From a bacterium (lineage in GTDB: Bacteria > AUK180), in contig JAUXGM010000049.1 of the NCBI GenBank assembly GCA_030622125.1, positions 1 through 13,750 on the forward strand: a DNA stretch of 13,750 nucleotides, given 5' to 3'. Position numbers and translations under genes: made by a program. Below the pieces are notes generated by a model. That model saw only the letters and a program-made list of their open reading frames with translations. It was not told the origin of the DNA and searched no databases. This document shows positions 6,824-13,750 of the stretch, in pieces; the first letter of the stretch is position 1, and each line of letters starts with the position of its first letter.

Positions 6824-9520
6824 TACCAACTTATTTTGGAATGCCCCTATTATTTTTTTCATTGGAATATTCTGGATACTGAATGGTAGATTGACAAGAC
6901 TGAAACCGTGTTTTTTTAACGGAACATAGAGAGATGCCGTTGAACCGTTTAACTTTATATCAATAGTTTCGGGATAGTATCCAAGAAATTTAACCTTATT
7001 CTTAAAGCCTTCCAATTGTGTATCTTCTCCCTTCGGATCAATTGCATATAAGATATTTAAAAGAACACTTCTCCCAAGTGACGGCATCTTTATTGTGCCA
7101 TTCAGATCTTTTATGTTTCCATAGATATTACTATGAATATTTACCAATGTATCGCGTTTTGAGAAATTCTTGGGGGCGTTCTTGAGAAGTTCGTAGATAT
7201 ACCCGTTTGTAAAATTGAATTTTAACCAAAAATTAAGATCCTGTGTTGCGGTCAGTGAGCTAACTCCATGCCCTCCGAGAAAGATAAAATCAAGATTGCT
7301 CATATCTAAAAAATTGTTAAAATTAATTTTAAATTTAATTTTATCAATGTAATAATTTTCATAGTATAAACGATCAATAACCAAATTATATCTCTTTTTT
7401 TCCGAATCGGATAGTATCTCAATTGGGTTCTCCAATGGTTCCGGAAGTTCATAGTTACTTGCGATACTGCTCTCGTAAAAAATCGGAACGATACCCGATA
7501 ATTTATTGACCTTAAGGTGCATTGAACTTACAGAAACACGATCCGCTTCTAAATTACCGTTAAGTATGAAATCATTTGAAATTAATTCAAGAGTAAAGCT
7601 CATTGGAATAGATAGAACACCTTTATAAAGATAAGTATCGTATAAGCGTATATATCTTTTTGCATTTAGATTTAAATTACCGGTAGTCATCACATAATTT
7701 TTATTATAGGATGTATAGAATTCGCCATTGATAAAATGACTACTGTCATTGATAATTATATTTCCATTGAACATTCCGCTTTTTACATTGCCGGTACCCA
7801 TAAATGAAAAATCATTTTCAGAGATCAAAGCGGATGAAATTTTTTCTAAATTATTTCCTGTAACCTTAATATCCCTCAGTTTGAGCATTCCATTTATAGC
7901 CAATATTCCATTTTTATCAAGAGTAAAATCTTCTATATTTGCAATTAGTTTACCATTTTCCACATCAAGTTTCTTTACTCCAATATCTATTAAAGGAATC
8001 TTTTCAAGGTCAACGAAGAGCCCTGTTTTTTTACTCCTTAACCCTCCGGTATTAAAATCATAATCCACATCTGCATTTAAAGTTGCAATATCATCAATAT
8101 TCAATTTTCCGATCAATCCGATTGCTTTATCGTTTCCTTTATATATAAGTTCCAGATCAAGCTTTCTTCTTTTCACATAGATCGTATCGTTTTTAATATT
8201 CTTAACATCAAAATTCAATGACAACTTACCGTTGTAATCCAATTTATTAAGATTTCCATCCATTTCAGCAACAAAATCGCTCATAATAAAAGTATCTTTA
8301 AGTTCCTCATTGATAACACCTTTACCGTTAAGGGTCAAATTGAGATCATCGATATTTCCGATAACCCTACCTTCCATCTTTACAAGATTCTTTCTAAATG
8401 TTCCATCTATTTTGGGAGAAAGATCAATGATATTTCTTTTTCCAATATCTAAAATATTTCCCGATATCTTTAAATTTGTATTTAACGGTTCTTTTTTTAT
8501 GTCTCCTATTATTTTACCGTCCACATTTATCTTGACATTATTTTTGGCTCCATTACCAAGGAAAACAATCTGTATATTGGATAGATCAATATCCTTATCT
8601 TTGTAAGATGAAAGAACTTCCGAATATATATTTCCCTTTGCAATTTCAAATTTACCATCTAAATAGACTGTTGCCAAAAGCGATTCTACTGTCAAAATAG
8701 CATTATTAAGATGGAGTTTATCAAAATTATTTTCCGAGAGCGATAATTTTAGGGACGCCAGGTCTAATTTGATCTTTTGTTTTTGAATTGCCGCTCTTAA
8801 TTTTCTGATATTTAGTGCGGCTAATTTAGGCGAACTGCCTTTGACATTAGCAAATATTTCCCATTTATTAAGATCTATTTTTATTGGAACAAGATCTATA
8901 ATGATCGGATACTTAGCATAATTCCCTCTGATGTATGCCAATATATTGATTTCTTTAAAAAGTTTTCCGTTCGCTTTAATATTTACATTTGCCGATATAT
9001 TTTCTTTCTCCATTTTTATATCGGGAAGATTCGCCGTTATTGCAATATTTCCATTATTAATTGATCCATTTACCGTAAATTGTTCCGTTTTAAAAATATT
9101 TTTCATTTCAATACTTCTTATCGTAATAGAGATCTTTCCTATGGTCATTTTTAGAGAATCCAATTTCGGAAGTTCTATTTCATTTTTATCTGCTTTCTTT
9201 TTTTTACTTTCATTAATATATATCTTACCTGTATTTAAATCTACGGAATCAATTGTCTGTCTTAACATTTTTAAAAATTTATATTTAATTGTAAGATTGA
9301 TCTTATCAGCAACAAATTGCTCGGATGTAACCGTTAGTTCATCTACCTTTACCGACTTTAATGGTGATATTGTTATTTTTTTAAATTTAACATCATAAGG
9401 GATGAATCTTTTAATTACTTTTTTCTGAAATCCCTGATTATTTATAAGAATAACGGATGAGAGTAGCAGCAGCAATATTACCGCTACTACTCCTACCACG
9501 ATAAAAATAACTTTTTTCAT
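6815..9520 (-). CDS. AsmA/TamB-like periplasm-spanning protein
   Basis: This large protein (901 residues from the ATG at 9520) has one N-terminal membrane anchor (residues ~3-27, KKVIFIVVGVVAVILLLLLSS) and a long periplasmic part. That part is dominated by short beta-strands rich in alternating N/D/K/I and G, with recurring forms such as LNLTLNGKG, GNLNLNA and ISGNILD. This is the texture of the AsmA/TamB/YhdP superfamily, whose beta-taco proteins form hydrophobic grooves for lipid transport or act in outer-membrane assembly. The end (~830-901) also looks AsmA-like (NGTIKMPSLGRSVL...IDIKLNGSTASLYVPLKK). The frame could also start at TTG one codon earlier, but ATG is preferred; the ribosome site is weak, suggesting coupling to the FecR gene, which ends 7 nt upstream. 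It is the last gene of the operon. The superfamily call is by pattern, and the exact subfamily is unsure. Confidence 0.75.
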   Translation of the reverse strand: MKKVIFIVVGVVAVILLLLLSSVILINNQGFQKKVIKRFIPYDVKFKKITISPLKSVKVDELTVTSEQFVADKINLTIKYKFLKMLRQTIDSVDLNTGKIYINESKKKKADKNEIELPKLDSLKMTIGKISITIRSIEMKNIFKTEQFTVNGSINNGNIAITANLPDIKMEKENISANVNIKANGKLFKEINILAYIRGNYAKYPIIIDLVPIKIDLNKWEIFANVKGSSPKLAALNIRKLRAAIQKQKIKLDLASLKLSLSENNFDKLHLNNAILTVESLLATVYLDGKFEIAKGNIYSEVLSSYKDKDIDLSNIQIVFLGNGAKNNVKINVDGKIIGDIKKEPLNTNLKISGNILDIGKRNIIDLSPKIDGTFRKNLVKMEGRVIGNIDDLNLTLNGKGVINEELKDTFIMSDFVAEMDGNLNKLDYNGKLSLNFDVKNIKNDTIYVKRRKLDLELIYKGNDKAIGLIGKLNIDDIATLNADVDYDFNTGGLRSKKTGLFVDLEKIPLIDIGVKKLDVENGKLIANIEDFTLDKNGILAINGMLKLRDIKVTGNNLEKISSALISENDFSFMGTGNVKSGMFNGNIIINDSSHFINGEFYTSYNKNYVMTTGNLNLNAKRYIRLYDTYLYKGVLSIPMSFTLELISNDFILNGNLEADRVSVSSMHLKVNKLSGIVPIFYESSIASNYELPEPLENPIEILSDSEKKRYNLVIDRLYYENYYIDKIKFKINFNNFLDMSNLDFIFLGGHGVSSLTATQDLNFWLKFNFTNGYIYELLKNAPKNFSKRDTLVNIHSNIYGNIKDLNGTIKMPSLGRSVLLNILYAIDPKGEDTQLEGFKNKVKFLGYYPETIDIKLNGSTASLYVPLKKHGFSLVNLPFSIQNIPMKKIIGAFQNKLVGK

Positions 9521-9527
9521 CAATGAA

Positions 9528-10298
9528 TTATCTTTTTATCAACTTATCTCTTTCGGTATTCCAATTTACAAATTCATCATCCTTTACATCTTCCAGAGAA
9601 AAATCAGAAACCTCTCTCTTACCACTGCTTGAAATGGTTATTCTCTGCATTGCTTTGACAAGGGATTCCCATTCCTCTTTTGTAACTTTATGATATGGTT
9701 TTTCAATACGATGAAATGGTTTTTCAATACGATACGGTTTTCCAAAGGTTTTTTTAAATGTTTCTTTTATTTCTAATGTAACAGGTGTAACGGCAACCGC
9801 GCCGTCAAAGACCATGATATCGGTATTCCCTTTCTCGTCTACTGCGGAATTATAGATCGTCCCTCTTACTCCACATACACCCTGAGGTGTGCTAACTTCA
9901 TATCTTGAAGCAGTGCTGTTTTTAAGCAGGTTGTTCCATATCTTCCCGACCTTAACTTTTATAATGATCTTTGTATCCTTGATTTCCTTTGCCTGTTTTA
10001 CATTTGCAATATTGACGGAAAAACAGCTTATTATCGTATTTTCCCACATTCTAACAAAATGGTTATCCCGGGTCTTTATCTCCAACCGTGATGCTTTATC
10101 TGTCATAATTGTTGCATTTAACGGAATAAGCATACTTTTTTTAAGTTCCAACTTGGCTTCTTGTTTCGGAAGAGTATAGTATGCTTTTCCTTTAAGAAAG
10201 TTAACGGTTCCAAATTCCTCTATCTCTTTTGGCTTCTCACCCTTGAATACGATTAAAGTAAAAAATAAGATCACGATAAGAATAAGGTTTCTTTTCAT
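9528..10298 (-). CDS. Secreted FecR-domain protein
   Basis: The 256-residue protein has a signal peptide (~1-19, MKRNLILIVILFFTLIVF) and a FecR-type beta domain over ~28-170. Its signature is STPQGVCGVRGTIYN (~134-148) followed by IMVFDGAVAV; this TPxGxxxVRGTxF...V.EGxVxV pattern defines the FecR fold. Classical FecR is an inner-membrane anti-sigma regulator in iron uptake. Here there is no cytoplasmic anti-sigma part, FecI sigma gene or TonB receptor, so this is more likely a periplasmic structural or binding module. Residues ~189-202 contain a tandem RIEKP(F/Y)H duplication encoded by a 21-bp direct repeat. The C-terminal ~55 residues are charged and helical. ATG overlaps the stop of the FlgT-like gene (ATGA), so translation is coupled. 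Confidence 0.85.
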   Translation of the reverse strand: MKRNLILIVILFFTLIVFKGEKPKEIEEFGTVNFLKGKAYYTLPKQEAKLELKKSMLIPLNATIMTDKASRLEIKTRDNHFVRMWENTIISCFSVNIANVKQAKEIKDTKIIIKVKVGKIWNNLLKNSTASRYEVSTPQGVCGVRGTIYNSAVDEKGNTDIMVFDGAVAVTPVTLEIKETFKKTFGKPYRIEKPFHRIEKPYHKVTKEEWESLVKAMQRITISSSGKREVSDFSLEDVKDDEFVNWNTERDKLIKR

Positions 10299-11446
10299 TG
10301 GTTTACCTTCTTAAGCGTTAAAGCACTGCTCGTAACATCTACTATTTCAATCTTAAAAGGCAAATCACTTTCTCTTAATGTAAGTTCCTCGGCTATCTCT
10401 TCCGCATTTTTCTTTGTATCAAGATCTATTTCGGCAACACCCGATGTGAACCCTCTTTTATAGACCTTATCCACCATTCTTATTCTTTCTCTTAAAAAAT
10501 TTACAAATTTACCATAGTTGGAATAGTTAATATTTTTCAGTGTAATATGGACATAACTACTACCGCTGCTCCATTTTGACATAAGGTTCGTTGTCATATT
10601 TTCTACCATTTCAGGAATAAGCAGTTCAAGGGCTTTGTTCGTTCCGGTAATCTTGTCGGAAACGGGACCAAGTGCTTTATGCTTTGTTTCAGAAGCAACG
10701 ATCTGCCCTGTATCACTTTTTATAGCCTTGATCGCCATATCAACCTGAGCGGATAAAAATCCTCCGTAAAATTGATTGACTTTTACATTTCCCACAACCG
10801 TTCCGGTAAGAAAGTAATCTGCACCATATAAGGTAGCAATTGCCTGAGCGGATTTTATATCCCCCTCCATAGCAGATTGCGCAATTGATCTGTCAAGATT
10901 TGCCTTTCTTTGTGTTTTATCAAGGACAACAAATCCCTTATTGATAAATTCCTTTTCCAATAATTCTTCTGCAATTGATGTTCTATCATAATAATTTGCC
11001 CATCCGTTACCATAGAGATTCTGTTTAAGAAAAATGACGAGCCGCGGCATATTCTGTTGAACGAGGATCAGATGCAATGCCGTCAATTTATCTTTTATGC
11101 CGTTTTTTGAAACAAGTGCCTTTATCTTCACATAGTAAGTGTTACTATCCTTTGGTTTGTCTTCAATGATCTCATATTTTTCAACAAACCCCTGTGATTT
11201 AGAATAGATCTCATCACTTATAAGCTGATAATTCTGAACTTTACTCTCGGAAGAGATCATTGTTCCAACAACCTGTTCAACTGCATTTCTAAGTGCATCC
11301 TTTATTGCCGCATCTCTTCCAATGAGTTTTTCGCCTTGAAAGATTGCACCGTAACCTTCAACGGTTACCTCTTGAATATCTCCTTCATTTTCCGCCCATA
11401 CAAAACCGATAAGGATAATAAATAATATTGCCAGAACCCTCTTCAT
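10295..11446 (-). CDS. FlgT/CsgG-like periplasmic protein
   Basis: The 383-residue protein has a signal peptide (MKRVLAILFIILIGFVWA, cut near 18) with no lipobox Cys. Residues ~25-118 match the FlgT N-terminal (LPP20-related) pattern: VTVEGYGA, GRDAAIKDALRNAVEQVVGTMI, SKSQGFVEKYEII, YVKIKALV. Residues ~125-290 resemble the FlgT middle/CsgG-like fold, with LYGADYFLTGTVVGNVKV followed by AQVDMAIKAIKSDTGQIVAS. Residues ~295-383 form a further alpha/beta domain. FlgT is known from Vibrio as an H-ring part of the flagellar motor, and CsgG-like folds occur in outer-membrane secretion. No flagellar or curli genes are nearby, so this is probably a non-flagellar envelope use. AGGA precedes the ATG, overlapping the TAG stop of the upstream gene's region; the stop codon overlaps the FecR start. 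Confidence 0.8.
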   Translation of the reverse strand: MKRVLAILFIILIGFVWAENEGDIQEVTVEGYGAIFQGEKLIGRDAAIKDALRNAVEQVVGTMISSESKVQNYQLISDEIYSKSQGFVEKYEIIEDKPKDSNTYYVKIKALVSKNGIKDKLTALHLILVQQNMPRLVIFLKQNLYGNGWANYYDRTSIAEELLEKEFINKGFVVLDKTQRKANLDRSIAQSAMEGDIKSAQAIATLYGADYFLTGTVVGNVKVNQFYGGFLSAQVDMAIKAIKSDTGQIVASETKHKALGPVSDKITGTNKALELLIPEMVENMTTNLMSKWSSGSSYVHITLKNINYSNYGKFVNFLRERIRMVDKVYKRGFTSGVAEIDLDTKKNAEEIAEELTLRESDLPFKIEIVDVTSSALTLKKVNQ

Positions 11447-11454
11447 AATAATTC

Positions 11455-12600
11455 CTAAAATGTTAACCTTAGTGCGTTCTGAAGTGCTCTGATCGCCAAT
11501 AGTGCTTCTGCTCCCGATATTGTATCTTCCGGATGAAATTCACCTCTTAAACTCTTTGTTTCCAATATGTTCCTATCCACACAAAGAGCAATTGAATTAT
11601 AGGCATAGTAATCACTTCTAACATCGGGAAAATGTGAACTTTCGCCAATATATTTCTTCGTAACAGAGGTATCATTGTCAATAAGCACAATTAAATCCTC
11701 AATTGCTTGAGCAAAATTTGCTCTCGTCATCGACATATCGGGTTTAAATGAACCGTCGGGAAAGGGTTTTAATCCCCTAATATTTAATTGAAGCACTTCC
11801 TTTATCCAGTTCTTTGCCCAATGAGCTTCAATATCAGCTGAATAAGTTGATTTTTCCTTTGTAGAAGCTGCAAGTTGCTCCGGTGTTTTAAAGGAGGTAT
11901 CATATATATCTTTTCTTCTGTTTTTTATTACATTTTCCAGTTTAAATTCTTCTATTAGAAGTACGGTAAAATCCGCTCTATCAAGTTTCGGCAGTAAGGC
12001 AATTTTCTTTCCGTATTTTGTTCCGGGCATTGCTCTTTGGATGTCATTCATCAATTTCCATTCCGCATTTGCTTCATTTATAAAATCATTGTTTTTTATC
12101 TCAACAACCTTTTTAAATACACTGCCCGCTTTTCCAAATGCGAATGCTTCTCTGTAACTCATTCCAAGATAATAGAGTGCTTCGGCATTTTTCGGTTCTT
12201 TTTTAAGTATCTTATTAAAGACCTTTTCGGCATTCTTTAACCAATCTTTACCTTTTTTCATTACAATGAGTCGTGCTTTAACGATCTCAACCGGTATTGC
12301 TTTTTTACTCAATTTTTCTGCTTTTTTGATGCTTTTTTCTGATTTTTTGAAATCCTTTTTTGCACCGAAATAAAGTGCCATGCCAAGATGTCCATACTGA
12401 GATTTTTTATCCATCCCAATTGCCCTTTCAAATTCCTGATACGCAGCATCATATTGTTCTTTATCAAGTAATTTTACTCCCATTATATAATGGTTCTCAG
12501 GAGTATCAAGCACGGATTCGGGTTTAATGACCTGTTTTTTACACCCGACAAAGAGAGCAAGCAACGCAATTACTACAAATACAATTGTTCTTTTCTTCAT
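11455..12600 (-). CDS. TPR lipoprotein with C-terminal SLH motifs
   Basis: The 381-residue protein has a lipoprotein signal with Cys20 as the likely acylated residue (ALFVGC; Phe at -3 is slightly unusual). TPR-type helices span ~36-180, for example ENHYIMGVKLLDKEQYDAAYQEFERAI and NAEALYYLGMSYREAFAFGKA. Two SLH motifs follow: ~255-305 (HWAKNWIKEV...PFPDGSFKPDMSMTRANFAQAI) and ~318-375 (HFPDVRSDYYAYNSIALCVDRN...EFHPEDTISGAEALLAI). The segment LPKLDRADFTVLLIEEF before them may be a degenerate third. SLH domains bind cell-wall polymers, and in some diderms they tether the outer membrane to peptidoglycan. The canonical TRAE is TRAN here. A lipid anchor plus SLH suggests an outer-membrane-to-wall link, and the TPRs suggest a docking scaffold for the operon partners. 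AGGAGGT lies just before the ATG. Confidence 0.88.
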   Translation of the reverse strand: MKKRTIVFVVIALLALFVGCKKQVIKPESVLDTPENHYIMGVKLLDKEQYDAAYQEFERAIGMDKKSQYGHLGMALYFGAKKDFKKSEKSIKKAEKLSKKAIPVEIVKARLIVMKKGKDWLKNAEKVFNKILKKEPKNAEALYYLGMSYREAFAFGKAGSVFKKVVEIKNNDFINEANAEWKLMNDIQRAMPGTKYGKKIALLPKLDRADFTVLLIEEFKLENVIKNRRKDIYDTSFKTPEQLAASTKEKSTYSADIEAHWAKNWIKEVLQLNIRGLKPFPDGSFKPDMSMTRANFAQAIEDLIVLIDNDTSVTKKYIGESSHFPDVRSDYYAYNSIALCVDRNILETKSLRGEFHPEDTISGAEALLAIRALQNALRLTF

Positions 12601-12610
12601 ATCTACCTCC

Positions 12611-13435
12611 TTATTTTGTTAAGACGAACATAACTCTACACTGTTGAATAAATGTGAGTTTTTCCTTTACTTTCAATATTTTGTCGGCATCAATGTTTGA
12701 GATGATTATCTTGTCCCCATCGATCTTAACAGCAGTGATTATCAATGGATTATCTGTAACCCTATCGTTTGTTTTGACCTTATCAAGATCGGTAGCATAT
12801 CCGACTATACCCATTTTGATCGCAAAATCCTTATTGACCTTTGATGCTGCATAGATGACTGTTCCAGCTTCACTTATAACCTTAGGTGCCATCATAGGCA
12901 TTGCTTTTTCATCGTTTATGACAACTACCAAGCCGGTATAAACAGGATTTTCAATGTCAATTATCGCAACATCGCCGAAGCCCATTTCGGGTGCTATAAT
13001 GTGAATAAGTCCGTCCGCGCCGAAAAGCGGTACCGAAACATCTACTTCTACTGTTCCGTCGGAGTTATATCTCTCTTCGCCATATCTTTTTGCTCCCCTT
13101 ATGAACCCGCTCATGCTTGATCTGATAATATCGCTTTTTGTCTGAAAATTTTCAACGATGGTCTCAGAATCAATTCTAACCCCTTGAATAGTTTCAAGAA
13201 GATTCCGCTTTGCATTAACCTCGGCTGCTCTAAGTGCCATTAAACGACCTCTTCCAACATGCTTGTCTTTAAGGTCATAAGCACCATAGCCTACGGCAAT
13301 AACAAGACCTTTTTCCCAGTTAATACGCCCATCACCGATTTTTTCCTCAACCGCCTTCTTTACATTTTCATCTACTGCAAATAGAGGCACCAAGGAAAGC
13401 ATAAAAACCAACACTAACAAAAGTAGTTTTTTCAT
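12611..13435 (-). CDS. LPP20-family secreted protein, first gene of the envelope operon
   Basis: The start is taken at ATG 13435, not at the in-frame ATG four codons upstream (13447), because the upstream ATG sits inside the Shine-Dalgarno itself (GGAGGATTTTATG) and the signal peptide begins exactly here. The product has 274 residues: signal peptide 1-20 (MKKLLLLVLVFMLSLVPLFA), without a lipobox Cys although the family is named after a Helicobacter lipoprotein. The LPP20-like domain spans ~39-140 (INWEKGLVIAVGYGA, RLMALRAAEVNAKRNLLETIQGV, SMSGFIRGAKRYGEERY, GTVEVDVSVPLFG). The C-terminal domain (~160-270) carries YTGLVVVINDEKAMPMMAPKV...GTVIYAA, a partner domain often attached to LPP20-like regions. 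It probably acts in the periplasm. The gap to the next gene is 10 nt. Function beyond envelope association is unknown. Confidence 0.85.
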   Translation of the reverse strand: MKKLLLLVLVFMLSLVPLFAVDENVKKAVEEKIGDGRINWEKGLVIAVGYGAYDLKDKHVGRGRLMALRAAEVNAKRNLLETIQGVRIDSETIVENFQTKSDIIRSSMSGFIRGAKRYGEERYNSDGTVEVDVSVPLFGADGLIHIIAPEMGFGDVAIIDIENPVYTGLVVVINDEKAMPMMAPKVISEAGTVIYAASKVNKDFAIKMGIVGYATDLDKVKTNDRVTDNPLIITAVKIDGDKIIISNIDADKILKVKEKLTFIQQCRVMFVLTK

Positions 13436-13464
13436 AAAATCCTCCATAGTTTTTTTAAAAAGCT

Positions 13465-13492
13465 ATCATAGTAATTACAAAATATGTGCCAA
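13465..13492 (-). promoter_or_regulatory. Likely promoter of the five-gene envelope operon, with a sigma-54-like overlap
   Basis: On the minus strand TTGGCA (13492-13487), a 16-bp spacer and TATGAT (13470-13465) give a reasonable sigma-70 promoter ~30 nt upstream of the ATG. The same -35 bases read TTGGCAC-N5-TTGTA, a perfect sigma-54 -24 element at correct spacing to a -12 element. The invariant GC of the -12 element is GT, so sigma-54 use is doubtful. Confidence 0.5.
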
Positions 13493-13525
13493 AATATTTT
13501 TCCCTTTTCTTAACTGTTTTTTCAT
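13475..13525 (-). CDS. Possible 16-codon leader ORF upstream of the operon
   Basis: ATG at 13525 opens MKKQLRKGKNILAHIL and stops at TAA 13477-13475. AAAGG lies a suitable distance upstream, and a candidate promoter (13539-13566) ends just before it. The short basic peptide is lysine-rich. It overlaps the -35 of the other promoter candidate, and chance occurrence is quite likely at this AT content. Confidence 0.2.
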   Translation of the reverse strand: MKKQLRKGKNILAHIL

Positions 13526-13538
13526 ATTTTTACCTTTT

Positions 13539-13566
13539 ATTGTATCATTTTTTATAATAAATGCAA
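13539..13566 (-). promoter_or_regulatory. Second candidate promoter upstream of the operon
   Basis: TTGCAT (13566-13561), 16-bp spacer, TACAAT (13544-13539) on the minus strand. It would start a transcript near 13532, about 100 nt before the first gene, including the possible leader ORF. AT-rich context makes such matches common. Confidence 0.35.
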
Positions 13567-13595
13567 AATTTAGGGACGAAAACAGTATAGACAAA

Positions 13596-13615
13596 GAAAT
13601 AAGGAAATAAGGAAA
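13596..13615. repeat. Octanucleotide array (GAAATAAG)2.5, inverted copy of the one at 6802-6821
   Basis: Units lie at 13596-13603 and 13604-13611 plus a half unit. The 20 bases are the exact reverse complement of 6802-6821. The array is directly joined to the mosaic repeat on its right. Confidence 0.6.
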
Positions 13616-13623
13616 ACAATATT

Positions 13624-13750
13624 AATCTCCGTCCCCCATAAAAAGAGGGACATTACCGAATACAATTGACAATGGACAATGGACAATTGACAATGAAAAA
13701 AAGACAAATACAAACTCAGAAAACAAGCGGGACGTACCTCGGATGTTCAG
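13624..13750. repeat. Intergenic mosaic repeat, right copy, with a CAATTGA/CAATGGA heptamer core (cut by window end)
   Basis: On the minus strand the order is GTCCCGCTTGTTTTCTGA (13733-13716), a T-rich stretch, a heptamer array (13696-13663), GGTAATGTCCCTCTTTT (13657-13641) and then TATGGGGGACGGAGA. Both flanks are exact matches to the left copy at 2389-2478 and the last part matches the GGGGACGG module at 2038-2048. On the plus strand the array reads CAATTGA, CAATGGA, CAATGGA, CAATTGA, CAATGA. No gene is visible here up to the window end. Confidence 0.75.

Noticed and set aside
7749-9398. Plus-strand ORFs of 98-155 codons opposite the AsmA-like gene
   Set aside because: They are antisense shadows; their hydrophobic character comes from the Asn/Lys/Asp-rich codons of the real gene on the other strand.
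9528-10298. FecR as part of an iron-signalling FecIR system
   Set aside because: No sigma factor or TonB-dependent receptor gene is adjacent and the protein begins with a signal peptide rather than a cytoplasmic anti-sigma segment.
13436-13447. Upstream in-frame ATG giving a four-residue longer LPP20-like protein
   Set aside because: The ATG forms part of the GGAGGA ribosome site and would put acidic residues before the signal peptide; ATG 13435 fits better.

Overview
The window comes from an AT-rich bacterial genome (about two-thirds A+T by eye) with a two-membrane envelope. The evidence for two membranes is an LPP20/FlgT-type periplasmic gene set, a lipoprotein carrying both TPR and SLH (S-layer homology) motifs, and a large AsmA/TamB-like protein. 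No rRNA, tRNA or marker gene fixes the taxonomy. My best guess is an uncultivated diderm lineage of the FCB or candidate-phylum kind (Cloacimonadota/WOR-3-like), held with low confidence.

Layout. (1) Positions 1-1783, minus strand: the 5' part of a secreted repeat protein with five full ~100-residue carboxypeptidase-regulatory-like (Ig/transthyretin-fold) units and the start of a sixth. It has a consensus promoter and a 5' leader with two strong hairpins, and it runs off the left edge. (2) Positions 1894-2486: intergenic DNA made of short repeat modules, including hairpins, a GGGACA...TGTCCC palindrome and heptanucleotide tandem arrays. (3) Positions 2522-5189, plus strand: a two-gene unit of a membrane protein with a possible C-terminal PH/GRAM-like domain (apparently a leaderless mRNA) followed by an M3B oligoendopeptidase F. 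(4) Positions 5186-6724, minus strand: a GAF-GAF-GGDEF diguanylate cyclase whose stop overlaps the pepF stop through one TTAA. (5) Positions 6815-13435, minus strand: a tight five-gene operon of exported proteins in the order LPP20-like, TPR-SLH lipoprotein, FlgT/CsgG-like, FecR-domain and AsmA-like. (6) Positions 13436-13750: the operon's promoter region, then a second copy of the intergenic repeat modules in inverted orientation, running off the right edge.

The most interesting biology is the five-gene operon, which looks like a cell-envelope assembly with no flagellar, curli or TonB/FecI neighbours. All five products have a signal peptide, lipobox or N-terminal membrane anchor, and the gene junctions are tight (ATGA overlap, or gaps of 7-10 nt). 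The second item is the family of intergenic repeats. Two copies share near-identical flanks but carry unrelated heptamer arrays as cores, and 20-nt inverted octamer arrays bracket the five-gene operon.
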